DNA from: Profftia sp020342455
GTDB lineage: Bacteria; Pseudomonadota; Gammaproteobacteria; Enterobacterales; Enterobacteriaceae
Length of the DNA stretch: 64,000 nt
Reading direction: 5' to 3'
Assembly (NCBI RefSeq): GCF_020342455.1
Contig: NZ_CP080506.1
Span: 992,001-1,056,000 of the forward strand
How positions within the stretch are numbered: position 1 is the first letter of the stretch; the number at the start of each line of letters is the position of its first letter. This document shows, one piece after another, positions 1-11,220 of the stretch. The translations under genes and the position numbers were made by a program. Below the pieces are notes generated by a model. That model had not been told where the DNA came from and made no database searches. It worked only from the letters and a program-made list of their open reading frames with translations.

Positions 1-1190
1 CACTTACTGGTACAAGCAGTGTTAACAGGTAATAACTGTAATTATTTAAATAATTTATCTTATACTATTTATTGAATTTAATAAATAACAGTATAACTTA
101 TACAAAATAAGTTTGTTAGTAACATTATTTAATGTAATACGGTATAAAGATATAGTAAAAATAAAAATAAAAATAAAATTAAAAATAAAAATATAATTCT
201 TTAATAATATATAATAATGCAAACATATCTCAACCTATTCATGTAAGTATTTTAACTACATTTAGATATTAATACTTACACTTAAATAAAAATTTTTATT
301 CAACATATTTTATATAAGCTAATTTTGGATGATAATTAAATTGTTATACAAGAGATACAAATAAATATAAATAATAATCATTGTAGCTAATAAATAGTTG
401 ATTATTAATCATAATAATGAAGGTATACAATAAAAAAAGAATACTTTCTTAAATTTAAAAGAAATCAATTAAAGTTTTTATAGACTATATTAGATAATTT
501 TTAAAAATATTAAGCTAAATGATGACGTGAAATAATAATATAAAAATAATAAATCATGATTTAATAATGTATTGGATAATAATAATCAATAAACTATATA
601 ATAGTAGGTATATCTAATAAAAAATAACTACACTAATTAGTGTCGAAAAATAGAAGAATAATGAATATATATAAAATATTATAGAATAAATATTTTATAA
701 AAATTATGAATTTTAAAACTAACCAAGATTTATACATACAAATATATCATGGTGTGTATTGTATAATATTATCTCAAGAAGATTTTTAATCTTATGTATT
801 TATAAATAATAATTTATAATATCCTTAATGAATGATACAGTAAAGGTATCAAAGAATTCCTTAATTCATATAAAGTTAAAACAAATTGAAGAATATTTAT
901 ATAAAAATAATATAAATATATAATTAGAAATATTTATTTATTTAATTTATAAAATAGTTTTATATGCAGTATAAAAACATATGTATTACTTAATCAATCA
1001 GTACTATTTAATTCAAAAATGTAGAGATTCATTTAAAATGTAATCAAATTAATAGGTTTTCTATACAACTTTTAATAAAATTATAAAATTAACAATATAC
1101 TAATTAGTATTATTCGTATTTATTTTAATAATTTTGATAAATTTAATAATAAAAAATAAAAAATAAAAATACAATAAAATAATTAATAAT
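1..1190. other. Gene-free AT-rich spacer before lpd
   Basis: This stretch holds no supportable gene. A 31-codon frame on the plus strand at 828-923 starts with ATG but has no clear ribosome binding site and no recognisable relative. A 10-bp inverted repeat with a long loop lies near 242-282, and a 14-base palindrome near 631-644. In E. coli the DNA downstream of lpd carries acnB; no trace of aconitase was recognised. Confidence 0.75.
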
Positions 1191-1217
1191 AAAAAAGATC
1201 TGATATCGATTATATCA
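1191..1217 (-). terminator. Possible rho-independent terminator of lpd
   Basis: Read on the minus strand, a 6-bp perfect stem with a 5-base loop (1201-1217) is followed within a few bases by six T residues (1196-1191). It lies 28 bases after the lpd stop codon. The stem is short and AT-rich, so the call rests mainly on position and the T run. Confidence 0.45.
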
Positions 1218-1244
1218 TTTAATTAAGAAAATAATTTTAAGATA

Positions 1245-2654
1245 TTAAAAAATTAATTTTTCAGTTATATTACCTTCATATATTTCTGCTGCTAACCCAA
1301 CCGATTCATAAAAAGTTGGATGAGCATGAATAGTTAATGCGATATCTTCAGCGTCACAACCCATTTCTATAGCTAAACCTATTTCACCTAATAGCTCGCC
1401 ACCATTTGTACCGACAATCGCACCACCTATAATACGATTAGACTTTTTTTCAAAAATTAGCTTTGTTATACCATCGGCACAATCCGAAGAGATAGCACGT
1501 CCGGAAGATGACCAGGGGAAAATAGAAATTTTATAGTTAATACCTTTTGATTTTGCTTCTCTCTCCGTAATACCAACCCACGCAATCTCTGGATCGGTAT
1601 AGGCTATTGCAGGAATCACTCTAGGATCAAAATAATGATCCATACCAGCAATTACTTCAGCAACAATATGTCCTGAATAAATACCTTTATGCGCTAACAT
1701 TGGCTGACCAACAATATCTCCTATAGCAAATATATGTGGTACATTGGTACGTAGTTGTTGATCAACAGGAATAAATCCATGTGCGTCAACTTCAACACAT
1801 GCTTTATTTATATTAAGTAATTTACTATTAGGTATACGACCAATAGTTACTAGAACCGCATTATAACACTGTGGTTTATTAGGTGCTATATCCCCTTCCA
1901 TAGTAACATATATACCATCTTCTTTAGCTTCTACTGCAGTTACTCTTGTTTTTAACATCACGTTTATTTTTTTACTTATACTTCTATTGAGTACCGTTAC
2001 TATGTCTTGATCAGCATCAGGTATAATTTGATTTTGCATTTCTACTAGATCAATATCAGAACCCAACGCATGGTAAATAGTACTCATTTCTAAACCAATA
2101 ATACCGCCCCCTATAACCAAAAGTCTTTTAGGGATATATTGTAACTTTAAGGCATCGGTAGAATTCCAAATGCGTGGATCTTCATGTGAAATAAGTGGTA
2201 GCTCTACTGGATGAGAACCAGAAGCTATAATAGCGTTGTCGAAATTAATTATAATTTTGTTATTGTTACTTTCAACTTCTATCGTATGTTTACTAGTAAA
2301 CTTACCTATACCATGAATAACTTTCACGCTTCGTGTTTTAGCCATATTAGCTAAACCATTATTTATATTACTAATAATATTATTTTTCCAGGTACGTATT
2401 TTATTAATATCAATCTTAGGATCACCAAAAAATACACCTAGTTTCTTTAATTCTTTTGATTTCTTAATTACTTTAGCTACATGCAATAAAGATTTTGAGG
2501 GAATACAACCAACATTCAAACATACACCACCTAAAGTAAAATATCGTTCAATGATAATAGTGTTTAAACCTAAATCAGCACAACGAAAAGCCGCGGAATA
2601 ACCTGCTGGTCCTGCACCAAATACCACAACTTGAGTTTTTATTTGAGTACTCAT
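1245..2654 (-). CDS. lpd: Dihydrolipoyl dehydrogenase (E3)
   Basis: This FAD flavoprotein reoxidises the dihydrolipoyl arm of AceF with NAD+, and in relatives also serves 2-oxoglutarate dehydrogenase and the glycine cleavage system. The 469-residue product is close to the 474 residues of the E. coli protein; the short basic C-terminal tail is missing. An FAD-binding GAGPAG motif lies near residue 13, the redox-active pair is Cys45 and Cys50 in GGVCLNVGCIPSK, an NAD-binding GGGIIGLE motif lies near 182, and the catalytic His445 and Glu450 are kept. The ATG start follows a strong GAGGG ribosome binding site. It lies downstream of aceE-aceF on the same strand, but a strong hairpin after aceF suggests partly separate transcription, as in E. 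coli. Confidence 0.97.
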   Translation of the reverse strand: MSTQIKTQVVVFGAGPAGYSAAFRCADLGLNTIIIERYFTLGGVCLNVGCIPSKSLLHVAKVIKKSKELKKLGVFFGDPKIDINKIRTWKNNIISNINNGLANMAKTRSVKVIHGIGKFTSKHTIEVESNNNKIIINFDNAIIASGSHPVELPLISHEDPRIWNSTDALKLQYIPKRLLVIGGGIIGLEMSTIYHALGSDIDLVEMQNQIIPDADQDIVTVLNRSISKKINVMLKTRVTAVEAKEDGIYVTMEGDIAPNKPQCYNAVLVTIGRIPNSKLLNINKACVEVDAHGFIPVDQQLRTNVPHIFAIGDIVGQPMLAHKGIYSGHIVAEVIAGMDHYFDPRVIPAIAYTDPEIAWVGITEREAKSKGINYKISIFPWSSSGRAISSDCADGITKLIFEKKSNRIIGGAIVGTNGGELLGEIGLAIEMGCDAEDIALTIHAHPTFYESVGLAAEIYEGNITEKLIF

Positions 2655-2941
2655 TACTACCCTCTTTATTATTTAATAAATAAGTATTTTATAATCAATA
2701 TTGATACTGATATTATCAAAGCTATTTATTTATTTTATAAATTTATACTTTAATAATAACTTTCTCTATAAATAATAAGATATAATTAATTACAGAGTAG
2801 AATTATCAGGCAATCTTATTTACTAAATATAGTTTAGAAAATATTTACTATCCTATATTTATTAATTGAAAGATAAAGCTCGTAAGATTCTATATTTCAT
2901 AATTTTATCTATTATATTCAAGATATTTTTTAAAAATAATT

Positions 2942-2973
2942 TTTAATTATGTAATTCTAATTACATAATTAAA
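2942..2973 (-). terminator. 15-bp hairpin overlapping the aceF stop codon
   Basis: Read on the minus strand, a perfect 15-bp inverted repeat with a 2-base loop begins in the last aceF codons, so the TAA stop (2963-2961) lies inside the stem. It is followed by A-rich and then T-rich sequence. Position and strength suggest a transcription terminator or 3'-end stabiliser for the aceEF messenger. The inverted repeat is certain; its role is inferred. Confidence 0.6.
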
Positions 2974-4673
2974 TAGCGAATATCAGACATAATAGTTGCA
3001 ATATACGCAACAAAACGAGCACCGGTAGCACCGTCTATCACGCGGTGATCAAAGGAAAAAGATAGAGGTAATATTAAACGCGGAATAAAATCTTTACCAT
3101 TCCAAATTGGTTGCATAGATGATTTCGATATACCTAAAATAGCTACTTCTGGAGCATTAATAATGGGTGTAAACGCGATACCACCTATACCTCCTAAATT
3201 AGAGATAGTAAAACAACCTCCCTGTATATCAGATATAGTAAGTTTACCATCACGTGCTTTCTTGGTAATTAAGATTAACTCTCTAGATAGATCAACTAAA
3301 CCCTTTTTATCTACTTCATATAAAACGGGAACTACTAAACCACCTGGTGTATCAACTGCTATACCGATATTAATATATTTCTTAATAATTAATTTTTGGT
3401 TATTATCAGATAGACAGCTATTGATATATGGAAACTCTTTCAAAGCTTTAGCAACAGCTTTTATTAGAAATACTAAAATAGTTATTTTAATATCCTGTTT
3501 TTTTAGCTCAGTTTTATTATTCTCTTGTACACGAAAAGTTTCTACATCAGTAATATCCGCTATTTCAAACTGAGTAATATGGGGTATCATCATCCAGTTA
3601 CGACTTAAATTAGAACCAGATATTTTTTGAATACGACTTAATGTGACTTCTTCTGTTGCTCCAAATTTACTATAATCAACTTTTGGCCAGGACCATATAC
3701 TGGATAAATCACTACTATCAGATACTCTCGGAATAGATGTCATATTTTTAATAATATATTGAATATAACGCTGAATATCTTCACGTAGGATACGACCTTT
3801 ACGTCCAGAACCCCTTACCTGCATTAAATTGATACCAAATTTACGAGCCATACGACGAATCATAGGTGTTGCATGAACATATGTATTATAATTAGTACAT
3901 TCTTTTTGAAATGTAATATTTTTATCTAAAATAAGAGCATCTTGCTGTTTTTCTTTGATATTGAACTCATTAGCTGATGTCACTTTTTCTTTTTTAGAGT
4001 TCTGAATAAACGAACTAGTTTTTAATTTTTCTATTTTTGTATTCATTACTGATTGTTGATCTTTAAGATTATCACTCATTTTAACCATAATATCATTCAT
4101 TATTTCTGTGCTATTTATATCGAAATATTCAATATTTTGCATTGTTTTCCTTGCTAGAGGAGTGTTAGATGTAGTAACATGTACAGGCTTAACATAAGTA
4201 GTTTCAACAGTCATTATTAAAGAACCTGTTCGAACTTGATCACCTACATTAATCTTAATTTCTTTAACTAAACCAGCAAAAGGAGCTGGAACTTCCATTG
4301 AAACTTTATTACCTTCTATAGTAATGAGAGATTGTTCTACTTGAATATTATCACCTACTTTTACCATAACTTCTGTAACTTCTAATTCATCAGAACCTAT
4401 ATCTGGTATACTAATATCTTTTATAATAGTAGATGTCAAACTCTTAGATTGAATAGTCATGATTAATTGACCGGTTTTTACTTGTTCACCAACAGAAACT
4501 TTAATGTCTTTTATAATACCATCTAATGGGGATGGAATCTCTATATAGACATTATCTCTTTTTATATTTATCAAAGATTGCTCTACTTTTACTGTGTCTC
4601 CTATTTTAACCATAATTGCGTTAATTTCAGATTCTTGAATACCAACATCCGGTACATAAATTTTAATAATCAT
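2961..4673 (-). CDS. aceF: Pyruvate dehydrogenase E2 with one functional lipoyl domain
   Basis: Dihydrolipoyl acetyltransferase, the core of the pyruvate dehydrogenase complex, passes acetyl groups from E1 to CoA. The product has 570 residues against about 630 in E. coli. Lipoyl domain 1 (about 1-75) has Asn41 where E. coli has the lipoylated Lys41. Domain 2 (about 85-158) keeps its lysine at residue 123 (GNKVS). A shrunken relic of domain 3 (about 180-222) lacks the lysine motif. The peripheral subunit-binding domain (about 266-304) and the catalytic domain ending in DHRVIDG (His543, Asp547) look intact. The ATG follows an AGAGG site and lies 11 bases after the aceE stop, so the two genes are probably cotranscribed. 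Swinging-arm capacity may be reduced to one site per chain. Confidence 0.96.
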   Translation of the reverse strand: MIIKIYVPDVGIQESEINAIMVKIGDTVKVEQSLINIKRDNVYIEIPSPLDGIIKDIKVSVGEQVKTGQLIMTIQSKSLTSTIIKDISIPDIGSDELEVTEVMVKVGDNIQVEQSLITIEGNKVSMEVPAPFAGLVKEIKINVGDQVRTGSLIMTVETTYVKPVHVTTSNTPLARKTMQNIEYFDINSTEIMNDIMVKMSDNLKDQQSVMNTKIEKLKTSSFIQNSKKEKVTSANEFNIKEKQQDALILDKNITFQKECTNYNTYVHATPMIRRMARKFGINLMQVRGSGRKGRILREDIQRYIQYIIKNMTSIPRVSDSSDLSSIWSWPKVDYSKFGATEEVTLSRIQKISGSNLSRNWMMIPHITQFEIADITDVETFRVQENNKTELKKQDIKITILVFLIKAVAKALKEFPYINSCLSDNNQKLIIKKYINIGIAVDTPGGLVVPVLYEVDKKGLVDLSRELILITKKARDGKLTISDIQGGCFTISNLGGIGGIAFTPIINAPEVAILGISKSSMQPIWNGKDFIPRLILPLSFSFDHRVIDGATGARFVAYIATIMSDIRYLIM

Positions 4674-4684
4674 TTTTGTACCTC

Positions 4685-7348
4685 TTATGATAAACGTGGA
4701 TTAATTTTATCTGGATTAATATTAAATTTTTTTATTGCATCAATTACGATAGAGGGTTTTATTTCACCACATTTAACTAACACACCTAATACAGTAACCA
4801 CAACATAAGACGCATCAACTTCAAAGTAATTACGAAGATTTTCTCGGCTGTCTGAACGACCAAAACCATCAGTACCAAGAACCAGATAATATTTAGCTGG
4901 AATATAATTACATACTTGTTCTGCAAATAATTTTATATAGTCAGTAGAAGCAACTGCTGGAGCATTATTCATTATCTGAGTGATATATGGTATACGTGGA
5001 GTTTTAGTTGGATGTAGTATGTTCCAGCGCTCACAATCTTGACCATCACGAGCTAACTCAGTAAAAGAAGTAACACTATATATATCAGAACCTATATGGT
5101 ATTCTTCATTCAGAATTTTAGCTGCTTTACGAACTTGACGTAAGATAGCTCCTGATCCTAATAACTGTACCTTACCCTTAATACCTGGAAGTGTTTCTAA
5201 TTTATAAATACCCTTGCAAATACCCTCTTCTACACCATAAGGCATAGCTGGCATGTAATAATTTTCATTCATTGTCGTTATATAATAGTAAATATTTTCC
5301 TGATCTTTACCATACATGCGTACTAAACCATTATGTATAATAACCGCAAGTTCATAAGTATATGCTGGATCATAAGATACACAGTTAGGAATAGTTAGAG
5401 CCTGAATATGACTATGACCATCTGCATGTTGTAAACCTTCACCATTTAATGTGGTACGACCTGAAGTACCACCTATAAGAAATCCCCGAGCCTGTTGATC
5501 ACTGGCAGCCCAACATAGGTCCCCTATGCGTTGAAAACCAAACATAGAATAATAAATATAGAACGGAATCATTGGAAAATTATGATTACTATAAGAAGTT
5601 GCAACCGCTAACCAAGAAGATGCTGCTCCTAATTCACTTATTCCTTCCTGTAAAATCTGACCTTTTTTATCTTCTTTATAATAAGATATTTGCTCTTTAT
5701 CTTGAGGTATATACTGTTGTCCATGGGGGTTATATATACCTATCTGACGAAATAAACCTTCCATACCAAAAGTACGTGCTTCATCTGCTATAATTGGAAC
5801 CAGACGATCTTTAAGAAAAACATTATTTAACATTATTTTTAATATACGAACAAATGCAGTAGTGGTAGATATTTTTTTAGTTTGCTCTTGTAATAAAGAA
5901 CTAAAATCTAATAGTGCAGGTATTGTGAGATTTTTAGTTAAATTATTTAAACGAGTTGGTAAATATCCTTGAAGAGACTGACGACAATTATGCAGATACC
6001 TATATTCTTCTGAATATTTACTAAATGTAATATATGGTAGTGTTTCTATTTTAGAATCAGCTATTGGTATATTAAAGTTATCACGGAACTGCCGTAAGTT
6101 ATCCATATTCATTGTTTTAATTTGGTGAGCAATATTCTTACCTTCTGCAAGGCATCCCATACCATAACCTTTTATAGTATGGGCTAGAATAACAGTTGCT
6201 TGTTCTTTATTGTCTCGTGCTTGTTTTAATGCTGCATATATTTTTTGAGGATCATGACCACCACGATTTAATGACCATATTTCTTCATCGCTCATGTCCT
6301 TTACTAGATTTAAAGTTTCAGGATAACGACCGAAGAAATTTGCACGAATATAAGCACCATTTTTAGACTTAAAAGTCTGATAATCTCCATCAGTAGTTTC
6401 ATTCATAAGCTGAATTAGTTTACCATTAATATCTTTGCGTAGTAACTCATCCCAACCTCCTCCCCATATAACTTTGATAACATTCCAACCAGCTCCTGTA
6501 AAAATACCTTCTAATTCATTAATTATTTTACCATTACCGTTTACCGGTCCATCTAAACGCTGCAAATTACAATTAATAATAAAGCAAAGGTTATTTAGTT
6601 TTTCTCGAGTAGCTATAGTAATAGCACCTTTAGATTCTGGTTCATCCATTTCACCATCTCCTAAGAAAGCGTAAACATTTTGTTTAGAAGTATTTTTTAA
6701 ACCACGATGCTCTAAATACTTAAGAAACTTAGCTTGATAGATTGCATTAATTGGCCCTAATCCCATAGATACAGTTGGAAATTGCCAGAAATTAGGCATT
6801 AATTTAGGGTGAGGATAAGAAGATAACCCCTTACCATGTACTTCTTGACGAAAATTATTCATTTGTTCCTCAGTTAATCGACCTTCAAGAAAAGCACGCG
6901 CATAAATACCAGGAGAAATATGGCCTTGGAAGTATACTAGATCACCACTATCTTTATGATTACGCGCTCTAAAAAAATGATTAAAACAGACTTCATATAA
7001 AGTAGCGGAAGATTGGAAAGAAGCTATATGACCACCTAGTTCTAAATTCTTTTTAGATGCACGTAAAACGGTAATTACTGCGTTCCAACGAATAGCTGAA
7101 CAGATACGATCTTCTATATATAAATTACCTGGGTATATAGGTTCATCTTCTACTGGAATGGTATTTATATAATTGCTGTTTACCATTTTAGGAAGACAAT
7201 GGATACCTTTTGTATGAGTTATATTTAATACTTTTTTAATCAAAAAATAAGCTCGCTCTATACCTTCTTGACGTATAACAGATTTAATAGCCTGTTCCCA
7301 GTCACTGGTTTCGATTGGGTCCACATCGTTATCTAAAAGTTCTAACAT
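4685..7348 (-). CDS. aceE: Pyruvate dehydrogenase E1 component
   Basis: Thiamine diphosphate-dependent decarboxylase that starts pyruvate to acetyl-CoA conversion and acetylates the AceF lipoyl arm. The 887 residues equal the E. coli length. The ThDP/Mg motif begins at GDGEMDE (230-236) and ends near the Asn in INCNLQ (about 258-263). The active-site histidine in GKNIAHQ (His408) and the glutamate in the QEGISELG segment (Glu572) are present. A ribosome binding site AAGGAA precedes the ATG. It is first in the aceE-aceF unit; the regulator gene pdhR that precedes it in E. coli is not visible upstream. Confidence 0.98.
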   Translation of the reverse strand: MLELLDNDVDPIETSDWEQAIKSVIRQEGIERAYFLIKKVLNITHTKGIHCLPKMVNSNYINTIPVEDEPIYPGNLYIEDRICSAIRWNAVITVLRASKKNLELGGHIASFQSSATLYEVCFNHFFRARNHKDSGDLVYFQGHISPGIYARAFLEGRLTEEQMNNFRQEVHGKGLSSYPHPKLMPNFWQFPTVSMGLGPINAIYQAKFLKYLEHRGLKNTSKQNVYAFLGDGEMDEPESKGAITIATREKLNNLCFIINCNLQRLDGPVNGNGKIINELEGIFTGAGWNVIKVIWGGGWDELLRKDINGKLIQLMNETTDGDYQTFKSKNGAYIRANFFGRYPETLNLVKDMSDEEIWSLNRGGHDPQKIYAALKQARDNKEQATVILAHTIKGYGMGCLAEGKNIAHQIKTMNMDNLRQFRDNFNIPIADSKIETLPYITFSKYSEEYRYLHNCRQSLQGYLPTRLNNLTKNLTIPALLDFSSLLQEQTKKISTTTAFVRILKIMLNNVFLKDRLVPIIADEARTFGMEGLFRQIGIYNPHGQQYIPQDKEQISYYKEDKKGQILQEGISELGAASSWLAVATSYSNHNFPMIPFYIYYSMFGFQRIGDLCWAASDQQARGFLIGGTSGRTTLNGEGLQHADGHSHIQALTIPNCVSYDPAYTYELAVIIHNGLVRMYGKDQENIYYYITTMNENYYMPAMPYGVEEGICKGIYKLETLPGIKGKVQLLGSGAILRQVRKAAKILNEEYHIGSDIYSVTSFTELARDGQDCERWNILHPTKTPRIPYITQIMNNAPAVASTDYIKLFAEQVCNYIPAKYYLVLGTDGFGRSDSRENLRNYFEVDASYVVVTVLGVLVKCGEIKPSIVIDAIKKFNINPDKINPRLS

Positions 7349-7683
7349 AGTTTATTCCTTATTTATTTAATATTTTTTTTAAATCATATCTTAGTGTATC
7401 CAAGCTTTATTAGAAATTCAGGTATATTTTAAATATTTAATTAAATTAGTTTGGTTATTTATTTTTCTTAAGAGGAGTTATATTTACATCTTATTTCAAA
7501 TTAAATATATGTAGTATATTATTTGTATATTTTAAAATATTTAAAAACTTAAATAATATCTAGTAACTTAGTATTATGACGCTAAAGTATATTTCTAGAA
7601 GAAATTGATATAGAAATAGTTTTCATTCTTATATACTTTTAAGTAATTTTATTAATAACTATTTAACTAATAATTTTAATATT

Positions 7684-7803
7684 TTAGTTGTAATAGGATA
7701 TTATCCTAAATAAACCATTAAGGTCACTAATGACTAAGTCATTATTTCCTAGATGATGAATAATCCATCCTAAAATACTAGTATTTAGCAAAAAGATACC
7801 ATC
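7684..7803 (-). pseudogene. Possible RbsD (ribose pyranase)-like N-terminal fragment
   Basis: A 39-codon open stretch resembles the first third of RbsD: a leucine-asparagine pair, then spaced isoleucines, LG, a D-LVI-D pattern and GL, in the order and approximate spacing of the family. No start codon is present (the codon just before is TAG), and nothing of the remaining hundred residues can be followed. The match is short and made from memory, so another origin is possible. Confidence 0.3.
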
Positions 7804-9978
7804 CTATTTTGCTTATATTTTATATGTACGATTTAAGTAAAGTGATAAAAAGTATTCTTGAATTTTTTTTAGTATAATACTAGCACCAATAGTGCTAGGA
7901 ATATTTTAGAAGGGAGGCAATATTATAAGTGTAATCAAATAACAGTCACTTAAGCATATAGTATTATATGATATTCTTAAGTATATTAATAACCTATTAA
8001 AACTCAGTTATCCAATAACCCTTATAATGTAAACATATAAAAAATTGCTTCTATATCATTCATACTTACATAGTAAGTTAATATATCTTTAAGATTTATA
8101 ATATGTTTTAAGTAAAAAAATTATTATTTAAAACTTTATTACTTGATTAAAGTAAAGAAAAATTAATAAAAATTATTTTAAATAAAAACAACTATTCTAT
8201 ATTATTATATAGAGATACCTTTTTAAACCTTATGTGATCTACAAATAATTGATATCGAGAGATATCTAACGTTATAACTAAAATTTCAATTCTTGTAAAA
8301 CATCTCTGAACTACACACACTTTTTTAAAAAAATATTTTTATATTGTACTATATGTAATGTTTTAATAAATAATTTTATAACTTATGATTTTATGATGCC
8401 TTTATTTAATGAAAAAAAATACTTCTTATGAGTATTTACTTTGATTATTTCAAATATTTAAAAATATTTTAAACAAAAATAATATAAAATATATACATAA
8501 TGTTTATTTAAAAGAAAATATTAAAAATATAGGATTCACTAACTATCTTCTATAAAGTTTTAATAAAAAAAATATTGATTACATCATTTAATATATTTAG
8601 GTATCCTATATAAGGATATAATTATGATTAATTCTTAAGTCTTATTATAAAAAAATATTTATAATAATTTACTTATTTCTCTTAAAGAGAGTTGCTTAAT
8701 ATTAAGAATATTGTATACTAATACGTATTATTAATATAATAAATGTATACATTAGGTTAAGAAAATTTTTTTAAATATTATTTAACTATAGTTATATACA
8801 TATGCAGCAACGATAGAACTGCAATAATAATAAAATATTTTTAATTCCTTTAATAGAATAAAAGACATTAGTTTATTAATACTATAAAATAGTAACCATA
8901 CATTTTATGTTATTTATGTTGCATAATATTCTTAATATATAACTAAGGTAATCAATAGAAGTACTGAATACCAATATAATAAAATTATATAATTACTTAT
9001 CTTTCATTTAAAAATTTACTAAAAGTAATAAACTAGTAGTATTTGTAATAGCTATAAGATATGTGAATGATAATACTATAACAACTAAACTTTAAGGTCA
9101 TTGTATTACAATGACTCTAATGTTATTTAATTATTCTACATCTTATCTAAGAAGTTAGATATAATTTTTTTCTGAAAATTAATACAACAAACTAACTGTA
9201 AAATCCAAAACTACTTTTAAAGATCTTATTATCTGTTTTTATTTGTGTTGTGCACCGATAAAAATTAGATAAGTCTAATTATCACGTATACAATGAACTA
9301 TTTATATTATTTATATAAACAAAAAAATTACAAATGTTATAATAATTTCGTTTTAATTTAATAAAATCAAATAAATTAATATATAAAATATTAGCATAGA
9401 TTTGTGTATTAAATGTATCAAATATAACATAGATATAAAATAATAATTATGTCTTTCATTAAGACTACGTTGCTAAATATACTTGTAGTTATCTCTATAA
9501 ATTAATAATTATGATTGGCCTGAATACTTTAATATAAGTATTGAATCAATTATTTAAAGGTAGTAATATTAATACACATTATTCCTAAAATATATTTATC
9601 TTATTAAAATAAATTTTTATATAGTTATTAAAATATATAATCGGTTAATATAAAATATACTATTTATAATTTTCGTTTCATACATATAAGCACTGCTCAT
9701 CTTTTATAAATAATGATTAGATAATTATATTTTAAAAGCAATATTAATAATAAAAAATACAAGTAAATAAATATACCTATACAAGTTATACTATAATAAA
9801 AGATCACTAACAGATATCAAAGTTAATGTTATATAGTACACCATACTGTAATAAAATATTCTTAGATATGCAAAATTATAGTATCTTATTAAAATTATTT
9901 ATTACCTCTTGATTATATATAAATATAAAGACTAAAAATAATATTTAATAAACTAAAAATATAAAATATCAGGTAATT

Positions 9979-10012
9979 TAGATAAAATATTATTTTTATA
10001 ATATTTTATCTA
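9979..10012. repeat. 14-bp perfect inverted repeat, 6-base loop
   Basis: The two 14-base arms are exact reverse complements around a TTTTTA loop. It stands alone in gene-free DNA between the tdcC relic and aceE. It may be the terminator of a gene that has since been erased. There is no neighbouring intact gene to assign it to. Confidence 0.6.
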
Positions 10013-11220
10013 TTTTCTATACTAGAATCTATAATGTATGCACTAGTAATTTACATTATAGTATAAGTAATAATTCTTAAAAGAAGATTGTAATCTTTTT
10101 TATAAATATCTTTATAACAATGAAATAAAATATTGATTTTTGTATCAGCGATATAATAACGCAAGTATTTTTACTATAAATTAATCTTTATTGATAATTT
10201 ATAAAATATATAATATTACACAATATATAATGGTTTCTTCAATCCTCTGATTATTATTAATCTTAATAACTATATAAGTAATGAATTAATTATTGCTATA
10301 ATCAAAATTACCTATAAAATTTAAAAATTACATTTAAGGTAAATATATATTTTTATATATATTTAATAAAAATAAACCAATATATTTTATATTCTATATT
10401 ACATATAAATCAATACTAGTAATATACTATTTTTTGGTCAAAATTCTGATAAGTACTAATAATGTAAAACTATATTTACATCTCAATGTATATAATATAG
10501 AAATTAAAAAAATAACATTTCAATAAATTTAAATAAACAGAAATACACGTTAAAAATTTGTTATTCTTCTTACATAAGAATAACACTGATTAAATTATAG
10601 TATAATACCAAAATATGATATAATATCTCATAGATAAATTATCTATGATAGAAATACAACTAATACAATATAAAATATAAATTTTACTAATTATTTTGCA
10701 GATAATCAATAGAGTAATATCCTATATTAATAGGATGTATATACGATTAATGAATACTATAATTGATCATCATTAACTGATGGATATATTCTAGATTAAC
10801 CAATAAAGTATTTTTAAGTTTCTTTTTCTATTATATAATTAATACTACTTTAAAGTGTACTGATAAATACTCATAAATTATATTATAAAAATATATTTCT
10901 TTAATATAATTTAGTATTATACTCTTATATATAAAGATAATAATATACAAACATTAATAATTAAGTATATTATTATTAACTAATAAATATAATATTATTT
11001 AAAATTACAAGATTAATAAATACTTTATATCAGGATTCTTAATATAAGATATATTATATTTTTAAAGTATTAAATTAATAATTTACCATAATATAATATT
11101 ATTACTTATATATTAAGTAAGTAGCTATAAATAATTATATTAAAAAACTTTTAAATTCTTATTTGCAAGAAGAAAAGTTATTCTCAACTTAAAAAAAATA
11201 AATATATAATCAAGTATCAA

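Larger units (their letters stand above)
7349..11220. other. Long eroded region upstream of aceE
   Basis: About 3.9 kb with no intact gene. It contains a possible rbsD-like fragment (7684-7803), a 7-bp GC-containing hairpin (7880-7898), a 7-bp hairpin with a 5-base loop (9097-9115), a 14-bp perfect hairpin (9979-10012), a 9-bp hairpin (10560-10584), and a coding-like but interrupted minus-strand stretch near 9160-9280 that I could not identify. pdhR, expected upstream of aceE in relatives, is not recognisable. Confidence 0.7.

Noticed and set aside
3163..3573. 136-codon plus-strand frame inside aceF
   Set aside because: It is the antisense shadow of the conserved aceF catalytic domain and shows no protein family features.
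6435..6674. 79-codon plus-strand frame inside aceE
   Set aside because: Antisense shadow of the aceE ThDP-binding region.
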